From: JAXMBX01 sp046349635
Lineage (GTDB): Bacteria; Planctomycetota; Planctomycetia; Planctomycetales; Planctomycetaceae
Assembly (NCBI GenBank): GCA_046349635.1
Contig: JAXMBX010000001.1
Location: 1 to 64,000 of the forward strand
Direction of reading: 5' to 3'
Length of the DNA stretch: 64,000 bases
In this document: in pieces, positions 44,175-54,736 of the stretch
Layout of the letters: each line of letters opens with the position of its first letter
How positions within the stretch are numbered: position 1 is the first letter of the stretch
Translations under genes and position numbers: made by a program
The notes under the pieces: generated by a model
The model's database searches: none
What the model saw: only the letters and a program-made list of their open reading frames with translations
Told to the model about the DNA's origin: nothing

Positions 44175-45861
44175 TTGCTCGGGGGGCATTCGTCCGGGGG
44201 GAGCTGCGCGCTGACTAATTCCTGGGGTCCGTATTCTTCGGGGCCGTGGTCCTGGGGAAAGGATCGAGTGGCCCCGGCAATGCTGCGGTGGGGATTCGAG
44301 TACGACATCGCGGAAATGACTGCGCGGGTTCAGCCTGAATCGTCGGGTACCGGATTTCAATTTGAAGAGGTTGCGGGGAGACGGGGTCTGAAGCTGGATG
44401 GGTCGTCGACCGGGGTGCGGTTTAAAACCCAGCAGAACCTGCGGCAGCTTGGAGCAGGGGATTTCACCTGCATGGCGTGGGTGTCCCATGACGTGAATGA
44501 CGCGGGGACGGTGGGGGACATTCTCACGAAGTTCTCCGGACCACAGCGAACGGGGTTTCACCTGAGCGTGGTGACAAATGCCGGGGTCACGAACGGGCAA
44601 TCGAATCTGCGGCAGATTCAATTCGGAGTGGAGGCGGGATCGGAGCCTGTGCTGCAGGACTGCGGCAGGCCGGGGAAAGCGATCTACATATTTGCGTTGA
44701 TCTCCTTTCGGGGGAAGTTGTTCTGCGCGACGTGCGAACCGGGAGAGAAAGAGACGGGGCACGTTTATCGCTATGGGGGGGAACAGAAGTGGATCGATTG
44801 CGGGGCACCGGACCGGTGCAATGCGGTCTCCGCGCTCGCGGAACACAACGGGGAACTGTACGTCGGCACGGCGTGGTACAACCTGAAGGGGTCGTCGCTG
44901 GACGCTTCGCCGAATCTGCATCCGGGGGGGAGAGTGTTCCGCTACCTGGATGACAAGAAATGGGAGGATTGCGGGCGGATCGGAAACTCCAAATCGGTGT
45001 ACGGCCTGATCGTGTATGAAGGGAACCTGTATGCATCATCGCTGTACGCCCCGGCGGGAGTCTTCCGTTACGAAGGTGGGCAGACGTGGACATTCTGCGG
45101 GACGGCGCCCGAGGGGAAGCGAATCGAAGCGCTGACGGTGTATCAAGGGGGTTTGTACGGGACGGGATTCGATAAAGGGGAAATTTACCGTTACGAGGGG
45201 GACGGAGTGGAAGACCGTCGGGGTGTTGCCCGAGACGACGCAGACGAAGGGATTCGGAATCCATCGGGAGAGTTGTATGCCTCCACCTGGCCCACGGCGA
45301 TTGTGTATCGCTACGTGAAGGATGACGAGTGGGCGCCGTGCGGTCGGATGGGAGAAGAGTTGGAATCGATGCCGCTGGCGCATTACAACGGGGCGCTCTA
45401 CACCGGAACTCTCCCATCGGGCGAGGTGTTTCGGTTTGACGGCGGGGAGACGTGGAAAAGGTGGCCGGGATTGATCCGACGCCGGTGGTGAAATATCGGC
45501 GGGCGTGGTCGATGGCGGTGCATCAGGGAAAGCTGTTCTGCGGGACGCTCCCGTCCGGAAAGGTTTTCGCAGTTTCGGCCGGTGGATGCGTGACGCATGA
45601 CTGGTCATTGCCGACCGGGTGGCAGCAGATTGCGGCGGTGCGGAAGGGGAACGAGTTGCGGTTGTATCTGAACGGCAAGCGGGTGGGAGAACAGGCGTTG
45701 AGTGGAAAACTCGCGGAGGGAAATTTCTCCAGTGATGCGCCGTTGATTATCGGGGCGGGAATCACTCGCCGTGGCGGGGGTCATTGAGCGACGTGCGGTT
45801 GTATTCGCAGTCACTCTCCGATGAAGAAGTCGCGACCGTCTATCGGGAAACGCAGCGATAG
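44175..45861 (+). pseudogene. LamG-flanked exported WD-like repeat protein with several frameshifts
   Basis: A protein with an N-terminal LamG-like domain (FQFEEVAGRRGLKLDGSSTG, FTCMAWVSHDV, GFHLSVVTNAG), a middle of repeated RYLDDKKWEDCGRIGNSKSV and RYEGGQTWTFCG type segments (six or so, a propeller), and a second LamG piece at the end. The frame is lost and regained: an extra G in the run at 45196 and a missing base near 45267 bracket a 70-base out-of-frame patch that reads sensibly if one G is removed (GTEWKTVGVLPETTQTK). Further single-base shifts are needed near 45460 (A run) and 45755 (G run), with a final stop at 45861. Start uncertain. Most likely an intact gene with indel errors. Confidence 0.65.
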
Positions 45862-46043
45862 AGCGCGTTCAAGGAGTCTATCGAGACGGGGGCTCGCTTC
45901 GCTCGACCCCGGCCACCCACATCTCTCCTTTCAGATTGTATCCGCTTTCTCCCTACAGCGCGTTGCGTTTTCGTGCCGCGTTGAAATCGTGGATTTTTCC
46001 GAGCGTATCGCCGCGTCAGACGCTACAGGTCAACCAATGCGAT

Positions 46044-46331
46044 CTAAAGAAGTGGCTGAGAAGGATGGGGTTCGCGGTCGACCAGGGGAAGGACGAGGGG
46101 CTTGTAGATATTCAGGTAGGCGTGTCCCAGGCGATGCTGATCGAGATGGGCCTGGGATTCCCATTGCTCGCAGAGGAGAAAGCGGGTGTTGTCGGATTCG
46201 GACTGATAGGCCTCGAAGCGGGCACAGCCGGGTTCCTGGCGGGAGGATTGCGCGGCGGCGGTGAGATGGTTGCGGATTTCCGGAACGTGTTGCGGGTCTT
46301 TCACCTTGAGCCAGACATGGAGGTAGATCAT
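46044..46331 (-). CDS. Antibiotic biosynthesis monooxygenase-like protein
   Basis: A 95-residue cytosolic protein of the ABM family, a dimeric ferredoxin-like fold of quinol monooxygenases and heme-degrading enzymes. Family features: MIYLHVWLKVKDPQHVPEIR, then SSRQEPGCARFEAYQSESD and RFLLCEQWESQAHLDQH, the last carrying the conserved W and H-x-x. Start at 46331 by ribosome site (AAAGG, eight bases). It stands alone between a broken LamG gene and the phosphate acyltransferase gene, both on the opposite strand. Substrate unknown. Confidence 0.8.
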   Translation of the reverse strand: MIYLHVWLKVKDPQHVPEIRNHLTAAAQSSRQEPGCARFEAYQSESDNTRFLLCEQWESQAHLDQHRLGHAYLNIYKPLVLPLVDREPHPSQPLL

Positions 46332-46473
46332 GGAACAGCCTTTGAAAGATTGACGGTAGAAAGTTTTCGGGGCAGGTTTGAAGAGGGAGGTTCCCATCGG
46401 ATAACGTCATCATAGCGAACGAAGGCGAATTCTGGAGTGTAAACAAAGGACGCAGCAGAGAAACGGGTTGAGC

Positions 46474-47382
46474 ATGGGGTTGTTCAGTTTTGACGAGTTG
46501 TATCAGGCGGCGGACTCCGGGCGACCGGGAGTGAGCGTCATTGCGGCGGGAGGAGCCGACGCAACGGTTCTGCAGGCGCTCGCGGAGGGGACGCGGCGAG
46601 GCTGGTTGCGGGGAATCGTGACCGGGAGGCGGAGTGAGATCCAGGAAACGGCGGCGGAATGCGGGGTCGATCTGTCGAAGCTGGAGGTGATCGACAGCGA
46701 ATCGCCTGCGGAGACGGCGGTGGAGCAGATTTCCCTGGGGCACGCTCAGATTCTGATGAAGGGGCAGATTGCGACACCGGACTTGATGCGGGCCGTGTTG
46801 AACCAGGAGAAAGGATTGCGGACCGGAAGGACCTTGGCGCAGATCGTTCTGATGGAGATTACTCCGCATGCGCGGCGGTTTCTGCTGGCGGATACGGGGT
46901 TGTGCATTCAGCCCGAGTTTCGTCAGAAGCGGGAAATCCTGGAGAGTCTGGTCGCCGTCGCCCAGCGGTTGGGGTGTGACCGTCCCAAAGTGGCGGTGAT
47001 GTCGGCCACTGAAAAAGTCAGCAAGGCGATGCCGGACACGGAAGAAGCGCTGGAGTTGCAGCGGCTGGGAGAGTCGGGAGTGCTGGGTGAATGCGACGTG
47101 CAGGGACCATTGTCGTTCGACCTGGCGTATGCTTCGGATGCAGGGGACAAGAAGCGGTTGGAGGGGAAGGTGATTGGAGCGGCGGATGCGATGCTGTTCC
47201 CGGATCTGCTGTCGGGAAATCTGACGGTCAAGGGGATCATGTACACGGCGGCGTGCCGTTTCGGGGGAGTGATCTGGGGGGCGCGGTGTCCGATCGTGTT
47301 CATGTCGCGGGCAGATCGCCTGGAAACGAGGCTGAATTCGCTGTCGTTCACATTGAAATGCCGCGAGGCCTGGGGAATCTGA
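46474..47382 (+). CDS. Phosphate acetyl/butyryltransferase family protein
   Basis: A 302-residue protein of the Pta/Ptb family, which swaps CoA for phosphate on short acyl groups. Family markers: LMKGQIATPDLMRAVLNQEK, then LADTGLCIQPEF, VAVMSATEKVSKAMPDTEEA and VQGPLSFDLAYA; the C-terminus has ADAMLFPDLLSGNLTVKGI and RFGGVIWGARCPIVFMSRAD. The length fits Ptb-type (phosphate butyryltransferase) rather than longer Pta. No ack/buk kinase gene is adjacent. Start at ATG 46474 preferred to TTG 46468. Confidence 0.85.
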   Translation: MGLFSFDELYQAADSGRPGVSVIAAGGADATVLQALAEGTRRGWLRGIVTGRRSEIQETAAECGVDLSKLEVIDSESPAETAVEQISLGHAQILMKGQIATPDLMRAVLNQEKGLRTGRTLAQIVLMEITPHARRFLLADTGLCIQPEFRQKREILESLVAVAQRLGCDRPKVAVMSATEKVSKAMPDTEEALELQRLGESGVLGECDVQGPLSFDLAYASDAGDKKRLEGKVIGAADAMLFPDLLSGNLTVKGIMYTAACRFGGVIWGARCPIVFMSRADRLETRLNSLSFTLKCREAWGI

Positions 47383-47471
47383 CAGGCCGATGCGTGGGGC
47401 TGATTGAACTCCGCGTGAGGGAAGATTAGGCTGGCGTGAGTTGCCACGAATTACCCTCCGCAGGAGCCACC

Positions 47472-48692
47472 ATGTCCAAGGGTCCCGCCGTTTTACTCCC
47501 CGATGATCCTCTCCAATCCCGTGCTGCCGCCCCGCCGCGACTGATGTCGCTGGACGCATTGCGCGGTTTCGACATGTTCATGATCGTGGGTGCGGACGCG
47601 ATCGTGGGGGCCTTGAACAAGCTCGTGCAGGGGAGTTCCGAAACTCCGTTGACCAGCGGGGTGAAGTTCATCGCGACGCAGTTGAGCCACGTGTCGTGGG
47701 AGGGGCTGCGGTTTTACGACCTGATTTTTCCGCTGTTCGTGTTCATGACGGGCATGTCGCTCGTCTTTTCCCTGCGACGGATGATCGAGCAGGAGGGACG
47801 GAACAAAGCAATCCAGCGGGTGATTCTCCGGGGAGTGCTGCTGTACCTGATGGGGTTGTATTATTACGGCCTGTGGGATCGAGGGGTGGCAAATGTCCGC
47901 CTGCTCGGCGTGCTGCAGCGGATCGCGATCTGCTACCTGGTGACGGGGTTGCTGTTTATATTTCTCCAGACACGCGGGCTGGTGATTGCCTGCGTGGTCC
48001 TGCTGGTCGGCTATTGGGCCATGATGACATACATCCCCGTCCCGGGCGTGGGGGCGGGAAATTTTGAAGAAGGGAAGAACCTGGCGAATTACATCGACCA
48101 GCAGTATCTCCCGCTGCGGAGATACGACAAGACCCACGATCCGGAGGGATTGCTGAGTACGTTGCCGGCAATCGGGACCTGTTTGCTGGGTGTGTTTGCA
48201 GGGTTGCTGATGCGTTCGCCGAAGTATTCTCCGATCGGCAAAGTGGGTTGGCTGGTGCTGATGGGTGTGCTCTATGCGCTGGTGGGGCATTGGTGGGGCG
48301 GGGATCTCGGCCCGCTGTTTACCAAGATGGGGATCTCGGATCCGCTCGCGGGACATTACTTCCCGATCATCAAAAAAATCTGGACGTCGAGTTATGTTCT
48401 CGCGGCGGCGGGATACAGTTGCCTGATGATGGCGCTGTTTCACCTGATCATCGAAGTCTTCGGGTTCCGGATCTGGGCGTGGCCGTTTGTCTGGATCGGG
48501 GTCAATCCGTTGTTGATCTACATGTCCGAGCGCTGGACTGACTGGCACGTGCTGGTCAAGCCGATCCTGGGAGGACCGGTTGAAACCATGCTGGGGAACT
48601 ATGCTCCGCTGGTGACGACCTGCGCGGCGACGCTGTTGATCTTCCTGTTCGCACGATTCCTGTTCGTGCGGAGGATTTTCCTGCGGCTGTGA
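47472..48692 (+). CDS. DUF5009/heparan-acetyltransferase-like membrane protein
   Basis: A 406-residue polytopic membrane protein. The family opening PPRLMSLDALRGFDMFMIVG, then FYDLIFPLFVFMTGMSLVFS with a conserved FxxG, and RGVLLYLMGLYYYGL; later PLRRYDKTHDPEGLLSTLPA and about 10-11 helices. These mark the DUF5009 / HGSNAT-like acetyl-CoA:glycan acetyltransferase-like group. In animals a relative acetylates heparan sulfate; bacterial members are presumed to acetylate a sugar in the envelope. ATG 47472 has AGGAG five bases upstream. Confidence 0.85.
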   Translation: MSKGPAVLLPDDPLQSRAAAPPRLMSLDALRGFDMFMIVGADAIVGALNKLVQGSSETPLTSGVKFIATQLSHVSWEGLRFYDLIFPLFVFMTGMSLVFSLRRMIEQEGRNKAIQRVILRGVLLYLMGLYYYGLWDRGVANVRLLGVLQRIAICYLVTGLLFIFLQTRGLVIACVVLLVGYWAMMTYIPVPGVGAGNFEEGKNLANYIDQQYLPLRRYDKTHDPEGLLSTLPAIGTCLLGVFAGLLMRSPKYSPIGKVGWLVLMGVLYALVGHWWGGDLGPLFTKMGISDPLAGHYFPIIKKIWTSSYVLAAAGYSCLMMALFHLIIEVFGFRIWAWPFVWIGVNPLLIYMSERWTDWHVLVKPILGGPVETMLGNYAPLVTTCAATLLIFLFARFLFVRRIFLRL

Positions 48693-48698
48693 CGATGA

Positions 48699-51600
48699 TC
48701 AGCGCAGGAATTCGTTGAAGAGTTTCTGGTGCTCTTTCTGCGCCTCGGAGGTGGGCACGTCTATCTCCGCGAGTTCGATGCTTCTCTTGCGGGCTTCGGC
48801 GGGAGTAATCTGCGCAAAGCGATTGAGTTTTCGGACGAGCCAATAGGACTGCAGGGATTGCCAGGCCATGATGATAAAGGCGGCAATCGAGGCCATTCCG
48901 ACCGGTGAGTTCGGTTCGGCAATCAGGAGATAAGCCGCGGCGATAAAGGAACCCACGGTCAACAGGGAAGTGACGAGGAATTTTCCACGAGTCTGCTTCC
49001 AACCGTAGGAAGCGAGCGCGGATTTGGCCGAGTAGTTGGCGATCTCGCGCAGCGAGTTCAGGCCGCTGCGGACTTCTTCCCGGTTGACCGCTTTTTTCGG
49101 CGGGGGGAGTTCCTGCAGCATGGGGAGAGGTTCCTCAGCGGGCGCCTGGGGCACGGGTTTCGATGCCGGACGGGTGGCGGCGGTTGTCGGGGCACTTACC
49201 GGGCGAGAACTGTGCGGTTCGCTGGAGGGATTTCCGTTCCGCATGCGTGCGAGGAGCCGCTCCATGTAATTCGAAATGGAGTTCGGATCATCGTCATCGG
49301 AATGGGGCGTGTCGGAATCGCTGGACGGAGTGGGCTCCAAGTGAGTGTGATGAACCGGCTCGGGTTCATTGACGGTGGAAAGAGCCGCCATTGCTTCCTG
49401 ATCCTCGAAGATCTGATGATCCGGGTCGATCTCGCGGAGTTGATCCATTGCGAGGGGGGGGGCATCGTCCGACGGCGTTTCCATCAGCGGTTCGACTTCT
49501 CCCTCGGGCAGGGAGATGCCGAACATTTCCGACAACATGGACCGGAGTTCGGAGGATTTTCCAGAAGTCTGTTCCTCGTGCTCGGTCTCAGGATCTCCGG
49601 ATGTTTCCTCGATTCCGGAAGCCACTTCGTGTGGAAGTTCCAATGAGTCTGATGTGGTTTCGGCGTGAGCTGCGGTGGCGAGCGACGTCTCGGTTTCGGG
49701 TTCCGCGGGCTGTTCGACCTCGAAGTGTTCTGATCCGATGTGGTCGGCATCGTCATGCAGGATCGGGACGGGATTGAGTTCCTCCACATCCGTCTGCAAT
49801 GTCGGGAAGTCGGCGTCGCCGGCCTCTTCCTGAACACAGGGCTCTTCCTGAACAAATTGCAGTGATTCCGTTGTGTCCGCGATCTCGGGAGTCACGGTTT
49901 CGGGAGTTTCTTCGACGTCGGCGACGGCTGTCTCAGTGAGAGCTTCGACGGGATGCGCGGGGATCTCGCCGGGAGCGAGCAGAGGATATTCCTGGTTCGG
50001 ATCACCGATTTCCTCCGAGTACTCCAGCAGGGCGTCCGCAGTGAGAGAGTCGTGCGGCTCGGTCGGGGGATATTCGGGGAGGAACGTATATTCCGCCGGA
50101 CCGTCCTGTGATTCGGAGGCCAGGAACTGGTTTGCCGGTTCGGTGATCGTGAGCGTGGAATCCAGGGGAGTCAGCGGGAATTCGTCGATCGTGGTTTCCG
50201 TCAGCGCGATCTCAGGTATCGAGGAGACGATCGATGTGAGTTGTGCTTGCCGTTGCTCTTCAAATTCCCGGCGTTGCAGTTCCAGATCCCGGAGATTGCG
50301 GCGGAGTTCATCCTGCTCGAGCAGGAACTGGTCGCACTCCTCGCGCAGGCGGTGTTTTTCCTCGGCCAGGGCCTGTTCGCGGGCGTTCAGATCTTCGCGT
50401 GCGGCTTCGAATTCCTGGCGGTCTCGAGTGAGGACCTGCTGTGTCTCATTGAGATCGGTTTGCCCCTGCTCCAGTTCGCGGCGGCGGAGTTCGAGTTCCT
50501 CGGCGGCTGTCTGTCGTTCTTCGGCCTGCAATTTCAACTGCGCGGCAAGCTGGTCCTGCGAAGCCTGCTGCGCGTTCAGTTCCTGCTCCCGGGCAGCGAG
50601 TGCATCCTGGCGTTCCTCCCATTCCGCCTGGGATTTCGCCAGTTGCTCCCGGTCGTCGCGGAGTTGCTCGGCGAGGCGGTTGCATTCCGCCTGCTTCGCG
50701 GTTAGCTCCTCTTCGAGGGAGAGAAGATCATTTTCGCGGCTGTTGATGGAGCTCAGCCGCTTCTCCAGATCCGCTTGAGAAAGTGCAAAGGATTCCCGTT
50801 CGGCGTCGTGGTTCCCGAGGGAGTCGTCCAGTTGGGCCTGTTGACGGGCGAGATGTTCCTGACGTTCGAGAATCTGGCTTTCGAGCGACTTGAGCTGGCT
50901 GCGGGATTCCTCCAGGACCGAGGATTGGGATTCCAGATCGTTCCGTTGGGCCTGAAGCTGTTCTTCCTGGATCTGCAGGCTGGCGGCCTGTTCCCGGAGT
51001 TGCGACTGCTGTTGCGCGAGCGATGCGCGCTGTGTCTGCAGTTCCTCTTCGAGGGTGGCGAGGTCCGTCCGGGATTTCTGCAGGGTGGAGGACTGTTCGG
51101 CAAGGAGGCGGCGTTCTTCGAGAAGGGCGTGCTCCTGCTCGACGATCGCATCCTCACGGTGTTGCCAGGTGGTTTGCCGTTCGCTGAGTTCCGCGAGCGA
51201 TTTGAGAAGCGCTGCCTGCTGTTCTTTCAGGTGCGCGCGGTCCTGCTCCAGTTTCTCCTGCTGATATTGCAGCTTGAGTGCCTGTTCCTCGTGACGGCTT
51301 TCCCGTTCCCGCAGCTCGGATTCCCGGACCTGGAGTTCGGACTGGCGGGTATCGAGTTCGTGCTGAAGGTTTTCCAGTTCGGACCGGCGCTGATCCAATC
51401 CGGCCTGGCGCTCGGCCAGGTCTCGCTCGTGGGCGGATTGAGCGTCCGCAATGGCTTGCTGACGCGGCGAGGAGTTCCGCGCTGACTGGCAGATGGCGCT
51501 GCTGCTGCCGAGTTCAGTCCAGTTGCAGTCGTTCGATTTCCGCCTGACGCGCTGCTCCAGATCGGCGCGTCGGAGAAGGAGCTTTCCTGCTGTGCCTGGG

Positions 51601-53292
51601 CTTCCTCGAAAGCCTGTTTCAGGCTTCGAGTTCTGCCTGCCGTGCGGACAACTGCTCGAGTTGCGCGTCGCAGTCCCGTTGCAGATCCTCGATGTGGGCG
51701 CGGCGTTGCTCCAGTTCGGTCTGCTGTTGGCTGAGGGGAATTCTGTTGTTCGGCCTGCGTTTCCGCAGGGACTGACGTTCGGCGAAGTTCCGCGCGGTCG
51801 ACGTTCAGTTGTTCCATCTGGCCGGCGTATTCCCGCTGGCGGCTGTTCGAATTCGCGTTCGCGACGTTCGATGTTCCGGGATTTCTCGAGGAGTTCTTCA
51901 TGGAGATGGGAGATGGAGGCTTGTTCGAGCGTGAGCCGCTGGCGGTCGGATTCCAGCGCGGCGAGGGCGGAGGTGTGGGTCTCGGCCTGTTCGGAAGAAA
52001 CGTCCTGCAGGCGCTGGATGCGGTGCTGCAGGGCCTCGATCTGGCCTTGATACTGCTGATGCAGGGCGTCGACTTCTGCGGTTGACGGCGCGGCGGAGAG
52101 CTGCTGTTGCAGTTGATCGTATTCGGCGGACGAGACCGTTGCGCTGTTCTTCCAGATCCTGCAGGCGACGGGTCAAATCCGCTTCGGCGGGCGGCGAGCG
52201 TCTGCTCGCGGTGCGTGGTCCTGCTACGGCAAGAGCTGGTTCCGGCGAACTGTTCCCGTTCGGTTTCCAGATCCGAATCGCGATTGTCCAGCGCAACCTG
52301 AAGTTGCCGCTGCTGTTCCTCCAGCCGCTGCTGGAGGTTGTTGAGAATCGAGCGCTGTTCGTTCAGATCCGCTTCGGAATCCTCAAGCAGGGATTGTCGG
52401 GGTCGGAGTTCGGCCTGCTGTTGGGCGAGCAACCGTTGCTGGTCTTCAAGCTCGGTCTGCGTGACTTCCGTGGTGCGGGCGAGTTCGGCGCGCTGCCGGA
52501 CCAGTTGCTGCCGTTCGGCTTCCAGTTCCGCCAGTTGCTCGTCGAGCTGGGCCTGACGGAGCCGAAGTTCCGCTTCCTGGATTGTGGAGAGAGGTCGAAG
52601 GGGTGTGTTCAACGGGTTCCGGTACGGCTGCGGGTTCGACAGCAGGCCGGGGGGCCGGTTCCGGGTCGTCGAGCCATTCTTTGTGGCTGTCGATCAACTG
52701 CTGGACGCTGTCCAAAGCGTCAATCAGTTGGGAGTCCAGAGAATCTTCCGGTTCGTCCAGCAACGGGGCAGGCGCAACCGGGAGGGAGGGCGGGGAGGAG
52801 CGAGGCTGGCCCGTTCTTCCGGGTCGCATTCCGGACGCGGAACTCGACCGGCCCGATGATGAGCTGGTCCCGGTTCTTTAGGACGGCGATGGAGCGAGGC
52901 CGCCGTTATGCCAGGTCCGATTATCCGGGAGCTGATTTGAGCGAAGCCCCGCTCGTTGTGGAGGATGAGGCCATGGTGCGGCGGCCCACAAAGTCGAGGC
53001 GGAGGTGGCATTCGGGAGCGGAGCCGACGGTGAATTTTCCGGGAGTGACCAGAAAGGGGTGACGGCGGACCGGTTGCGGACCGGTTCCAGGACGATGGCG
53101 TCCGGGGCGGTAAGTGTCGGAGATGTCGAGTCCTGGAGGATCAGCATATTCAGTCGATCGTGTCCAACTAAGGTCTCGAGCGGTCATCAACCAATCGTCG
53201 ATTCCCCGAAGACGGAGTAAAACTTCAGCCAGGGCGAGGCGGGCTCTGAGGTAAGAATCGGCGGGAGAATCCTGGCCGTCATCTAAACTCAT
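48699..53292 (-). pseudogene. FHA - giant coiled-coil - two-helix membrane protein, frame-disrupted
   Basis: One gene of about 1530 residues, now in pieces. N-terminus at 53292-52880: FLVTPGKFTVGSAPECHLRL and GRRTM, then TWHNGG and NRDQLIIGPVEFRV, an FHA phosphopeptide-binding domain. A Pro/Glu-rich linker (about 52830-52620) follows, then about 1000 residues of Glu/Gln/Arg-rich heptad coiled coil (52610-50250; SELQVRESELRERESRHEEQ), an acidic linker (50250-49100) and a C-terminal domain with two helices (about 48980-48850, FLVTSLLTVGSFIAAAYLLI). The 48699-51398 part (899 residues) is intact; at least six one-base shifts lie between 51480 and 52960. A cytoskeleton-like or membrane scaffold role is inference only. 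Confidence 0.7.
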
Positions 53293-53614
53293 GTCGCGTG
53301 GGGAAATGTCCCGTTTCCTGAGTGGCGAAAACGACTTCTGAGCGGATCAGCGAGTGGGCGGGTTGTAGCGGTTGCAGGCATCAGCTGGACTTTGAGATTG
53401 AAGCGGTTCCAGAAGTGGATTTCTGCGCCCGAAGATCCCCGCAAACTCCTCCCGGTCGCTACAATGGTGGGGTTCCCACGGCGGTATTTCCCTGCGGGTT
53501 CAGGCCCGGAAAGTGCCGGCCTGAAAGGTCTGTGCGGGGTCACGGTTCGTTCGTGCGGCGAAGGAAGTTATCGAAAAATCATGTTTCACAATTTTTGCGG
53601 AAAGAACGGGGTGA
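53293..53614. other. Divergent intergenic interval
   Basis: About 320 bases between the divergent FHA/coiled-coil gene and the zinc-ribbon membrane gene. No frame, hairpin or repeat of note; promoters of both genes must lie here. Confidence 0.4.
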
Positions 53615-54736
53615 GTGGTGAGTTGGTCGGCCCTCAAGCCCTGGGAGAAAGCGACGACGCGGGGGAATGACCCTCCGGCGCCGTACGAGGTCCGTTGCCG
53701 CTGTTCCCACGTGACGAAAGGGGTGAGGATCCCACTGGTGCAGCGGATTCGCTGCGAGGAGTGCGGCCATCCGTTATTTATTCTGCCGGTCAGCGTTTAC
53801 CCCCTTCCCGGTGCCAGTACCAAGGGTTCCAAGGGCAAAAAAGGGAAACGGAAGAAAAAGAAGGGAGCACCAGCGGTCTCGACCGGGAGGGTGATGTCCA
53901 TCGGGCAGATGATCGTGATGCGCTGCCTGGGGATCTGTGCGTTTCCCTTTATCTGGCTGTGGCGGCAGATTCTCCTCGGGATGCAGCGGACGCTGGCCTG
54001 GTTGGCGAAGCCGTTGCATGCGGTGGCGATCGGTTTGATTGTCGTGGTGGCGGGGACGGGCTACTGGTCTGCGTTGCGCTGGCAACAAAGTGCGGCGCGG
54101 GAAGTTCTGGCGAAGGTTCCCGCGGAGGCGGAGAAGCTGTTGCACGACCGCAAGATCGCCGACGCCGCGGAAGAACTCAAAAAACTGGACAAGGCGGTGC
54201 GGGTGCTGGGGCGCAACGATTCCGCCGGGGTGAAGTGGAAACAATGGGCGGCTGAAGCCCGCGCGGCGGTGAACCTGGCCCCCGGATCGGTATTGGAACT
54301 GATCAATGAAGGGGAGGAGTATCGGTCCCAGCCCACCGCGAAGTGGAAGCGGGTCTTTGATTTGACTTATCGCGGAACGTGGATGATCCTCGATTCGACG
54401 GCGCTGGTTCCCGGGAATGAAGGACCACGGCGCGTGGAGACGCAGATGCGGATCCGGGGAAAGCAGGTCTTCCTGAGCGCGGACGTCTCGCGGCAGGAAT
54501 GGAGGAAGAGGATGCAGGGGGAGAAGCGGATCATCTGTGCCGCGAAACTGGACAAGTGTTTCCAGGAGTCGGATGGAGTCTGGAAGATCGAGTTTGATCC
54601 GAACGCCGTGATTCTGATGACGAATCCGGATGTGTATGCCTTTGCGACTCTGGCGACGCTGGACACCGATCGGGATGAGGATCTGGAAAAACAACTGGCC
54701 CGGCAGGGAGAGATTGTGGGGGTGACGGGACCATGA
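53615..54736 (+). CDS. Zinc-ribbon-like membrane protein, unknown function
   Basis: A 373-residue protein. A small Cys cluster opens it (CRCSH then, 17 residues on, CEECGH, about residues 28-51), like a zinc ribbon. A very basic linker (KGSKGKKGKRKKKKG) precedes two membrane helices (about 92-125 and 133-153). A soluble part of 220 residues follows without recognised fold; it begins with a helical AEAEKLLHDRKIADAAEELK segment. Start is a GTG with weak ribosome site; a later start is possible. The stop overlaps the next ATG (ATGATG), so the secreted protein gene downstream is coupled. Gene order beside the divergent FHA giant suggests a functional unit. Confidence 0.65.
   Translation: MVSWSALKPWEKATTRGNDPPAPYEVRCRCSHVTKGVRIPLVQRIRCEECGHPLFILPVSVYPLPGASTKGSKGKKGKRKKKKGAPAVSTGRVMSIGQMIVMRCLGICAFPFIWLWRQILLGMQRTLAWLAKPLHAVAIGLIVVVAGTGYWSALRWQQSAAREVLAKVPAEAEKLLHDRKIADAAEELKKLDKAVRVLGRNDSAGVKWKQWAAEARAAVNLAPGSVLELINEGEEYRSQPTAKWKRVFDLTYRGTWMILDSTALVPGNEGPRRVETQMRIRGKQVFLSADVSRQEWRKRMQGEKRIICAAKLDKCFQESDGVWKIEFDPNAVILMTNPDVYAFATLATLDTDRDEDLEKQLARQGEIVGVTGP

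Noticed and set aside
46030..47559. 509-codon minus frame opposite the phosphate acyltransferase gene
   Set aside because: Antisense shadow, rich in Pro/Arg/His without a domain; the + frame shows Ptb motifs.
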